Shown here: one piece after another, positions 58,466-64,000 of the stretch | How the letters are laid out: each line of letters starts with the position of its first letter | Position numbering within the stretch: position 1 is the first letter of the stretch | Source: Nonomuraea roseoviolacea subsp. carminata | Lineage (GTDB): Bacteria; Actinomycetota; Actinomycetes; Streptosporangiales; Streptosporangiaceae | Length of the DNA stretch: 64,000 bases | Assembly: GCF_024172185.1 (NCBI RefSeq) | Contig: NZ_JAMZEC010000001.1 | Location: 3,038,001-3,102,000, forward strand | Direction of reading: 5' to 3' | The notes under the pieces: model-generated | The model's input: the letters and a program-made list of their open reading frames with translations, nothing else | What the model was told of the DNA's origin: nothing | The model's database searches: none | Position numbers and translations under genes: made by a program

Positions 58466-58807
58466 ATGGAGGCTTCCGACGAGGCGTGGGAGGAGTTCGA
58501 GGAGGCGCAGGCGCGGCTGGACGCGATGGTCTCCGCCGCCGCGCGGGCGGAGGAGAGGGTGGACGAATGGAGCGCCGCCGAGTTCTCCGGCCGGGCCGAC
58601 GACGGCGGGATCACGGCCGTCACCGACGCGCTCGGCGTCCTCGTACGGCTGGAGATCTCCCCGCGGAGCCGGCGACGGCTCGACGCGACGGGCCTGGCCC
58701 ACGCCATCCTGACGGCGGTCACGGCGGCCGAGGACGCCGCGGCGGCCTCCAGGGACGCGCTGTTCGCCGATCTGCTCCCGGCTCCGGGGAGCCGTCGATC
58801 CGCGTAG
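58466..58807 (+). CDS. YbaB/EbfC family protein (second, diverged copy)
   Basis: 113 residues. Same layout as the preceding gene (WEEFEEAQARLDAMVSAAAR helix, ITAVTDALGVLVRLEISPRS beta, LDATGLAHAILTAVTAAEDA helix) but only distantly similar. The N-terminus is longer and very acidic. Ribosome site GGAGGAGACTGAGCG. The two may form heterodimers. Last gene of the EspC-like operon. Confidence 0.8.
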   Translation: MEASDEAWEEFEEAQARLDAMVSAAARAEERVDEWSAAEFSGRADDGGITAVTDALGVLVRLEISPRSRRRLDATGLAHAILTAVTAAEDAAAASRDALFADLLPAPGSRRSA

Positions 58808-58840
58808 CCCGGGCTCGGGGCCGTCGCCCCTGCCCGGGCC

Positions 58841-59191
58841 TCACTGCCCGGGCCTCAGGTCGTACGCGGCGGCCACGTCGCAGGCGAGCTCCACCTGCCC
58901 CCGGAGCACCTCGTCCACGACACCGCGCACCTCGACGGAGACCACCGCCCCGCCCACGGCCCGCGCCAGCCTGAGGTCGAGCCGGGTCACCTCGCCGACG
59001 AGCGGGTAGCCGTACCAACCCGCTTCCCGCTCGTCGTCGGTGTGGGGCAGCGCGGCCTCGACCGCCTGCCAGTCGAGGTCGTCGAAGTCGTACCGGACGA
59101 GTGACGCGACGATCTCGCAGAAGGCCCGCGCGTTCCGCTCCCTGATCCACCCCGCGTGGACCAGGTCCGACCGGCCCATGGGCGCCTGCAT
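58841..59191 (-). CDS. Hypothetical protein, 116 residues
   Basis: Not assigned. IRERNARAFCEIVASLVRYD, WQAVEAALPHTDDEREAGWY, GYPLVGEVTRLDLRLARAVG and VSVEVRGVVDEVLRGQVELA suggest an alpha/beta fold. ATG at 59191 or 59179; neither has a ribosome site. Convergent with the YbaB operon (33-bp gap). Confidence 0.65.
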   Translation of the reverse strand: MQAPMGRSDLVHAGWIRERNARAFCEIVASLVRYDFDDLDWQAVEAALPHTDDEREAGWYGYPLVGEVTRLDLRLARAVGGAVVSVEVRGVVDEVLRGQVELACDVAAAYDLRPGQ

Positions 59192-59256
59192 GACGATGGT
59201 GTACCACGCGTGCCAAGACGCGTGAGCCGACGGCCGGTCCGATACGTCTAAGAAGC

Positions 59257-59679
59257 ATGAGGATCAGGCAGACAGCGCTCGCGGCATCGTTCGCCGTGGC
59301 CCTGAGCGCGACCCTGGCGCCGCCGGCGCAGGCGGTGACCGTGCACAAGAAGGTGCTGGTGGAGCTGCGCGAGGAGGGTGGCTTCGCGGGGTTCAAGGAC
59401 CGAGTGATCGTGTACACCGACGGGTGCGCGCGGGTGAGCCGCCGTACGGGCCCCACCGTGGACAAGTGCCTCACCGGCAAGGAGATACGGACGTTGCGCG
59501 GCCATCTGAAGCACCTGCGCGTCGGACGTTCGGAAGGACCGCCGCAGGGGGCCGACTTCCTGATGTACACGCTCGCCTACCGGGGCCACCGCGCCACCCG
59601 CCACACGCTGCCCGGTTCCTGGAAGCCGGTGGTCCAGCAGCTTGAGCAGGTGCGCCAGAAGTACTGGGCGCCGGACTGA
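59257..59679 (+). CDS. Secreted emfourin-like (protealysin inhibitor-like) protein
   Basis: 140 residues. Signal peptide (RQTALAASFAVALSATLAPP, cut near AQA). Mature part KKVLVELREEGGFAGFKDRV, VIVYTDGCARVSRRTG, CLTGKEIRTLRGHLKHL and DFLMYTLAYRGHRATRHTLP has the EGGFAG-type start of emfourin, a metalloprotease inhibitor fold. Two Cys may pair. Leaderless or weak ribosome site (TACGTC is 8 nt upstream). The inhibitor role is inferred. Confidence 0.65.
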   Translation: MRIRQTALAASFAVALSATLAPPAQAVTVHKKVLVELREEGGFAGFKDRVIVYTDGCARVSRRTGPTVDKCLTGKEIRTLRGHLKHLRVGRSEGPPQGADFLMYTLAYRGHRATRHTLPGSWKPVVQQLEQVRQKYWAPD

Positions 59680-59695
59680 CGTACCGCACCCAGAA

Positions 59696-60550
59696 TCAGC
59701 GGCGGAACAGGGCGTCCAGCTCGCCGAAGCCCAGGGAGCCGTCCAGCGCTGTGAGGCCCCCCGTGCCGAGCAGCTCGGCGGCGGCTCTCCGGGCCGCGGT
59801 GTAGGCGGCCTGGGCCAGCGCGGTGCCCAGGCTGACCCGGCGTACCCCGGCCTGCGCGAGCTCGGCGACGGTCGGCCCGCCGGCGACGGCCATCGCGTTG
59901 ACCGGCAGCGGCGAGGCCGCGCAGAGGGCGTTCAGCGCGTCCAGGTCGAGCAGGCCGGGAACGAAGATCCCGTCGGCTCCGGCCTCGGCGTACGCCGCCG
60001 CGCGCTCCAGCACCTCACCCAGCCGGCCGTCCGGTGCGCCGATCCCGAACAGGTAGACGTCGGTGCGGGCGTTGACGAACAGCTCCGGCAGGCCCGCCTC
60101 GGTCGCGGCGTCCCTGGCGGCGCGCAGCCTGGCGGCCTGCTCGGCGACGTCGAACAGGGGGCCGCCGACGGCCGTGGAGTCCTCCAGGTTGACGCCCACC
60201 GCGCCGGCCCCGACCACCGCCCGCACGGTCGCGGCGACGTCCGCCGGAGCCGGCCCGTACCCGCCCTCCACGTCGACCGTCACCGGCACGTCCACGCAGT
60301 CCACGACGCGCCGCGCGGCCTCGACCATCTCGTCCCGGCCGAGCCGCTGCCCGTCCCCGCTGCCCAGCGACCACGCGACGCCGCCGCTGGTGGTGGCGAT
60401 CGCCGTGGCGCCGGCGGCGGCGATGACGGCCGCGCTGGCGGCGTCCCAGGCGTTGGGCAGCACGAGCACGGGCTCGGCGCTCAGCGAGCGGAACAGCCGG
60501 GCCTTCCGCTGGGTCGCGGCGTCGGCGGAGGTGAAGCTGTCTACAGACAT
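59696..60550 (-). CDS. Isocitrate lyase/PEP mutase-superfamily enzyme
   Basis: 284 residues. LVLPNAWDAASAAVIAAAGA start, VTVDVEGGYGPAPADVAATV (metal Asp/Glu), GAVGVNLEDSTAVGGPLFD, LFVNARTDVYLFG and DGIFVPGLLDLDALNALCAA are the ordered signatures of the phosphoenolpyruvate mutase/carboxyphosphonoenolpyruvate group. Cleaves or rearranges C-C or C-P bonds of small oxo acids; the exact reaction is unknown. ATG at 60550; divergent from an ArsR-type regulator. Confidence 0.87.
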   Translation of the reverse strand: MSVDSFTSADAATQRKARLFRSLSAEPVLVLPNAWDAASAAVIAAAGATAIATTSGGVAWSLGSGDGQRLGRDEMVEAARRVVDCVDVPVTVDVEGGYGPAPADVAATVRAVVGAGAVGVNLEDSTAVGGPLFDVAEQAARLRAARDAATEAGLPELFVNARTDVYLFGIGAPDGRLGEVLERAAAYAEAGADGIFVPGLLDLDALNALCAASPLPVNAMAVAGGPTVAELAQAGVRRVSLGTALAQAAYTAARRAAAELLGTGGLTALDGSLGFGELDALFRR

Positions 60551-60670
60551 GCGCGTGACTGCCTTTCGGTTCTGCGTGGTCGGCACCTGCTCCCGGGATG
60601 CTGCTGGACGGAGGGGCAGGGGTCCACTCATTAAGCTGTGACCGAATCCTGGGACCACAGCGGAGGCGGC

Positions 60671-61660
60671 ATGAGGACACGGCTGGCCTTTTCGGTGCAC
60701 GATCTGGCCGAGACCCGGTTCGCCGTCTCGCCCATGTGGGAGGTCGTCACCAGCGTCAGAGCACTGGCCGCCGCCGTGGTGCCGCGCCCCCACCGCGCCT
60801 GGGCGGACCAGGTGCGCCCCCGGCTCGCGGCCGCGGGCCTCGATCGCGGCTGGCTGGCCGACATGATCCCGCCCGCCGGCCACCTCCCCGACTTCCTCAA
60901 CCCGGCGCCGGCGACCCGCTCCCCCGGCCTCGCCGACGAGCTGGCCGCCATCGCGGCCACCGACCCCGAGCAGGTACGCCTGGACCTCGACCACCTGGCC
61001 GCCGAGCGCGACGGCGTCCTGTCGCCCCGGCTGCGCGGCCTTCACCGGAGCCCGCGCACCTGCCTGCCGCGGATCGTCGCGGAGATCGAGACCTACTGGG
61101 CGCTGGCGATGGCGCCCTACTGGGCCAGGATCCGCGCGGTCCTGGAGGCGGACCTGTTCCACCGCGGCCGCCAGGTCGCCGAGCAGGGCACGGCCCAGGC
61201 GCTGGACGAGCTGCACCACACGGTGCGCTGGGCCGGCGGCAGCCTCCACCTGGCGGAGCGGCACTGCGCCATCACCCGGATCGACACCGGCGCGGGGCTG
61301 CTCCTGGTGCCGTCGGTCTTCGCCTGGCCCCGGGTGCTGACCCGGTCCGTCCCGTCCGAACCGCCGCAGCTCGCCTACCCGGCGCGCGGGATCGGCACGT
61401 TGTGGGCGCGCCGGACCCATGCCCACCTGGACGCCCTGGCCGCCGTGATCGGCCGGTCCCGGGCGTTGATCCTGGCCGAACTCGACACACCCGCCTCGAC
61501 CACCGAACTCGCCCGGCGCTCGGGCCTTTCGGCGGCGGGCGTGTCCCAGCACCTCACCGCCCTGCGGGCCGCCGGCCTGACCAGCACCCACCGGGCGGGC
61601 CGTTCGGTGCTGTACGCGCGTACCGGCCTGGCCGACGCCATGCTCACGGCACAGCCGTGA
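60671..61660 (+). CDS. ArsR-type regulator with long N-terminal domain
   Basis: 329 residues. The C-terminal winged helix (IGRSRALILAELDTPASTTE, LARRSGLSAAGVSQHLTALR, then AAGLTSTHRAGRSVLYARTG) is ArsR-like. The N-terminal 240 residues (RLAFSVHDLAETRFAVSPMW) are a helical/beta domain shared with DUF5937-type regulators; DNA binding at the C-terminus is the reverse of the usual layout. ATG at 60671 with GGAGG (60662-60666); the earlier GTG at 60638 is less likely. Divergent from the PEP-mutase-like gene. Confidence 0.83.
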   Translation: MRTRLAFSVHDLAETRFAVSPMWEVVTSVRALAAAVVPRPHRAWADQVRPRLAAAGLDRGWLADMIPPAGHLPDFLNPAPATRSPGLADELAAIAATDPEQVRLDLDHLAAERDGVLSPRLRGLHRSPRTCLPRIVAEIETYWALAMAPYWARIRAVLEADLFHRGRQVAEQGTAQALDELHHTVRWAGGSLHLAERHCAITRIDTGAGLLLVPSVFAWPRVLTRSVPSEPPQLAYPARGIGTLWARRTHAHLDALAAVIGRSRALILAELDTPASTTELARRSGLSAAGVSQHLTALRAAGLTSTHRAGRSVLYARTGLADAMLTAQP

Positions 61661-61672
61661 ACGATGGCGATG

Positions 61673-62068
61673 TCAGCGGTCGAACCAGCGGGCCGCCGAA
61701 GGCGTGACCAGGGCGACGATGACCGCGAGCGGCAGGACGGTGCCCAGGCTGATCAGGGTCCTCCAACCGAACTCGCCGTCGAGCACCGGTCCGGCCACGG
61801 CGCCGCCGACCATGACCGCCTCGACGGCGACGGCGCACCAGCGCACCCACTTCCGGCGTGACGACCAGCGGAATGCCAGCCATCCCAGGGCGACCACGAC
61901 GAGGAGGAGCAGGAGCAGCACCACGAGAAGCATCGGGGCACCGGAGCCGGCCACCGCCGCCGCCATCAAGGCTAAGCCGAGAAGACCGAAGCCCGACTGC
62001 AGGATCATGGCGCCTCTGGCGGTTCGCACCGCGCCCGGCATCGGCTCGGTGGGAATGACGTCCGTCAC
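61673..62068 (-). CDS. Small integral membrane protein, four helices, function unknown
   Basis: About 131 residues from the GTG at 62068. Four hydrophobic segments (ILQSGFGLLGLALMAAAVAG, APMLLVVLLLLLLVVVALGW, AVAVEAVMVGGAVAGPVL, LISLGTVLPLAVIVALVT) separated by Arg-rich loops (FRWSSRRKWVRW). No known family. A longer open frame upstream is not supported. Convergent with the ArsR-type gene. Confidence 0.7.
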   Translation of the reverse strand: MTDVIPTEPMPGAVRTARGAMILQSGFGLLGLALMAAAVAGSGAPMLLVVLLLLLLVVVALGWLAFRWSSRRKWVRWCAVAVEAVMVGGAVAGPVLDGEFGWRTLISLGTVLPLAVIVALVTPSAARWFDR

Positions 62069-62177
62069 ACGATCATCGTGCCTCACGGCGAAGGCCTTGT
62101 GGAGCTCGGCGGCGGAAAAGGCGCCGGCGATCCCGCGAATGGCACTGCGGGCGCGTGACTCGCTAGCCTGAGCCGCG

Positions 62178-63368
62178 ATGAACCATTTGAGCACGTCGAG
62201 CGGCGAGTTCGCGCTCACCCGATTCCCCGAGGACCCTCGCGACCCGCTGCGCGCGTGGGACGCCGCCGACGAGTACCTGCTGCGGCATCTCGACGGGATC
62301 GACGGCGAACCGGCCGACCTGTCGGGCACCGTGGTCGTGCTCGGCGACCGCTGGGGCGCGCTGGTCACCGCGCTCGCCGGCCATCGCCCCGTGCAGATCA
62401 CCGACTCCTACCTCACCCAGCAGGCGACCCGGGCCAACCTGAGCCGCAACGGGGTCGCCGAGGACACGGTACGGCTGCGCACGACCATGGACCCGCCACC
62501 GCCCCGGATCGACGTGCTGCTGATCCGGGTGCCCAAAGGGCTGTCGCTCCTGGAGGACCAGTTGCACCGCCTCGCGCCGCACGTGCACGCGGGCACTCTG
62601 GTCGTCGGCGCCGGGATGGTCACCGAGATCCACACCTCGACGCTCCAGTTGTTCGAACGCATCCTCGGGCCGACCACGACGTCGCTGGCGGCGAAGAAGG
62701 CGCGGCTCATCTTCTGCTCCCCCGACACCGGGCTGTCCCGCGGCGCGAACCCGTGGCCGCGCAGCTACGCGCTGCCCGGCGGCATCGGGGCGGTCTCCGG
62801 GCTCACCGTCACCAACCACGCGGGCACCTTCTGCGCCGACCGCCTCGACATCGGCACCCGGTTCTTCCTGCAGAACCTGCCGCCGCTGCGGGGCCGCGGT
62901 CATGTCGTGGACCTGGGCTGCGGCAACGGGGTGATCGGGCTGGCCGCGGCGCTGAGCGACGACGACGCCGAGGTGACGTTCATCGACGAGTCCTACCAGG
63001 CGCTGGCCTCGGCGGAGGCGACGTTCGAGGCGAATGTGGGCGCGGGCACGGGCTCCGGCGCAGGCACGGACTCCGGCGCGGCCGGCAGGGCGACGTTCCT
63101 GGCGGCCGACGGCATGTCCGGCGTGCCGGCGGGCACGGTCGACCTGATCCTGACCAACCCGCCGTTCCACACGCACCGCGCCAGGACCGACGCGACGGCC
63201 TGGCGCATGTTCAACGGGTCGCGTGCGGCGCTGCGCCGCGGCGGCGAGCTCTGGGTGGTCGCCAACCGGCACCTCGGCTACCACGTGAAGCTGCGCCGGC
63301 TGTTCGGCAACTGCGAGGTCGCCGCGAGCGACCGCAAGTTCGTCGTCCTGCGGGCCGTCAAGCGCTGA
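62178..63368 (+). CDS. RlmG/RsmC-like rRNA (guanine-N2) methyltransferase
   Basis: 396 residues with a duplicated SAM-methyltransferase layout, as in RlmG: an N-terminal degenerate half (LSGTVVVLGDRWGALVTALA) and a C-terminal catalytic half with HVVDLGCGNGVIGLAAALSD (SAM loop), LILTNPPFHTHRARTDATAW (catalytic NPPF) and GELWVVANRHLGYHVKLRRL. Methylates a guanine N2 in large-subunit rRNA. An insertion rich in Gly/Thr/Ser (VGAGTGSGAGTDSGAAGRAT) sits between strands of the catalytic half. ATG without ribosome site; TAGCCT lies 8 nt upstream. Confidence 0.85.
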   Translation: MNHLSTSSGEFALTRFPEDPRDPLRAWDAADEYLLRHLDGIDGEPADLSGTVVVLGDRWGALVTALAGHRPVQITDSYLTQQATRANLSRNGVAEDTVRLRTTMDPPPPRIDVLLIRVPKGLSLLEDQLHRLAPHVHAGTLVVGAGMVTEIHTSTLQLFERILGPTTTSLAAKKARLIFCSPDTGLSRGANPWPRSYALPGGIGAVSGLTVTNHAGTFCADRLDIGTRFFLQNLPPLRGRGHVVDLGCGNGVIGLAAALSDDDAEVTFIDESYQALASAEATFEANVGAGTGSGAGTDSGAAGRATFLAADGMSGVPAGTVDLILTNPPFHTHRARTDATAWRMFNGSRAALRRGGELWVVANRHLGYHVKLRRLFGNCEVAASDRKFVVLRAVKR

Positions 63369-63388
63369 CCGGCGCGACGTGAGTGGTG

Positions 63389-64000
63389 TCACTCCGTCAG
63401 GGTGCGCAGGAACGCGCCCGCCACGGCGCGCTGGCCGGCGAGCGTCAGGTGCAGGCCGTCGTCGAGGTGCGGCGAGTCGTCCGCCCGGGCGCCGCTGGCG
63501 GCGCGGGTGTCGACCGTGGGCTCGGGCTGGGCGTTCAGGTGCTCGGCGATGTGGTCGAGATCGCTGTTGAACCACCTGAGCCGGGCCCGCTGGAAGTGCG
63601 GGTACGCGGCGGTCCGGCCCTCGTCCACGGCGGACGGCGTGAGCCACACCCACCGGGCCTCGGTGCGCCGGACGGCGAGGTCCCGCAGCGCGAGGAGGTT
63701 GCGCAGGCTCTCGGACGGGCTGACGAGCGTGGGCCCGTGGTCGGACCCGAGTCGCTGGACGTCGTTGCCGCCGAGCATGCACAGCACCCAGTCCGGGCGG
63801 TGGTACGACAGGGCGGGCAACTGGGCGAGCGCCTGGGTGGTGGTGCACCCCGTGACGGCCAGGTTGGTCAGCCTGACGGCGTCCGCGGGCCGGCGCGACG
63901 CGAGCAGCTGACGCAGGATCTCGAACCAGGACAGGCGGTCGGCGGTGGTGCTCTCACCGATCGCCACCACGTGCTGGCCCGGCCGGAACGGCAGCCGGTC
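63389..64000 (-). CDS. SGNH/GDSL-type hydrolase (5' end outside window)
   Basis: The frame is open to the window edge, giving 203 residues. Motifs of SGNH hydrolases: block I QHVVAIGESTTADRLSW (GES in place of GDS), block III VLCMLGGNDVQRLGSD, block V LDDGLHLTLAGQRAVAG (catalytic Asp and His). Small secreted or cytoplasmic esterase/lipase or sugar deacetylase; the N-terminus is missing. The GTG at 63970 lies inside block I and is not a real start. Confidence 0.85.
   Translation of the reverse strand, partial: DRLPFRPGQHVVAIGESTTADRLSWFEILRQLLASRRPADAVRLTNLAVTGCTTTQALAQLPALSYHRPDWVLCMLGGNDVQRLGSDHGPTLVSPSESLRNLLALRDLAVRRTEARWVWLTPSAVDEGRTAAYPHFQRARLRWFNSDLDHIAEHLNAQPEPTVDTRAASGARADDSPHLDDGLHLTLAGQRAVAGAFLRTLTE

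Noticed and set aside
63389..63970. SGNH hydrolase starting at the GTG at 63970
   Set aside because: The block I motif begins before this codon and the frame is open to the window edge, so the true start lies outside.

Overview
The window is GC-rich (roughly 70 %), uses ATG, GTG and TTG starts freely, packs genes into 4-bp-overlap operons, and carries families typical of filamentous Actinomycetota: an ESX/EspC-like operon with YbaB partners, a Ser/Thr kinase with WD40 repeats, a membrane NACHT NTPase, DUF6879, DUF5829 and an ECF sigma factor with a SnoaL tail. A member of the Streptosporangiaceae (Nonomuraea-like) would fit, but that is an inference from gene style. No tRNA, rRNA, CRISPR array, IS element or phage gene was seen.

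Layout. 1-0.5 kb: 3' end of an acyltransferase-3 gene. 0.4-8.3 kb (minus strand): a sugar-uptake and degradation operon consisting of a LacI regulator, lipoprotein binding protein, two ABC permeases, a GH127-type beta-L-arabinofuranosidase and an MGH1-type glycosidase; there is no ATPase gene, so a shared one is presumably used. LacI-type operators sit at 7.17, 8.29, 8.44 and 8.64 kb. 8.7-9.7 kb: a frameshifted secreted carbohydrate-binding protein. 9.6-23.8 kb (mostly minus strand): a polysaccharide/deoxysugar cluster with a polyprenyl-phosphate sugar transferase, RmlA, RmlB, RmlD, RmlC (on the opposite strand), a PhyH oxygenase, a C-methyltransferase, a sugar nucleotidyltransferase, a PIG-L deacetylase, an SDR epimerase, a DUF4910 hydrolase, a duplicated Cys-rich protein, a flippase and a GT2.

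24-27.7 kb: receptor kinase with a WD40 propeller. 27.7-30.5 kb: an apparent macrolide/streptogramin resistance module (erythromycin-esterase family, Vat-like acetyltransferase, divergent TetR with a palindromic operator). 30.5-41 kb: small housekeeping and regulatory genes (GntR and EamA exporter with a readable promoter/operator, GNAT, YjbR, a hydrolase/ArsR pair, K+ channel, NACHT NTPase, VOC protein, an S26 lipoprotein lacking the catalytic Lys, dienelactone hydrolase). 41.1-43.1 kb: the most interesting locus, an E1-like ThiF enzyme with an N-terminal RRE-like domain, followed by a 40-residue peptide that ends in Asn. This is a candidate RiPP system formally resembling microcin C (MccA/MccB). 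43-49 kb: SnoaL/sigma pair, DUF5829, a second (secreted) erythromycin-esterase, an APH-like kinase and a subtilase. 49.6-56.5 kb: secreted metallophosphoesterase, MFS transporter, PD40 protein, two regulators and an ABM-like protein. 56.7-58.8 kb: EspC-like/YbaB type VII secretion-related operon. 58.8-64 kb: emfourin-like secreted protein, PEP-mutase-like enzyme, ArsR-type regulator, RlmG-like methyltransferase and the start-truncated end of an SGNH hydrolase.

Two window-wide patterns stand out. Many genes have no Shine-Dalgarno sequence but a TANNNT hexamer 6-8 nt before the start codon (leaderless mRNAs). Several intergenic gaps hold short tandem duplications, some of which contain the stop codon of the upstream gene.
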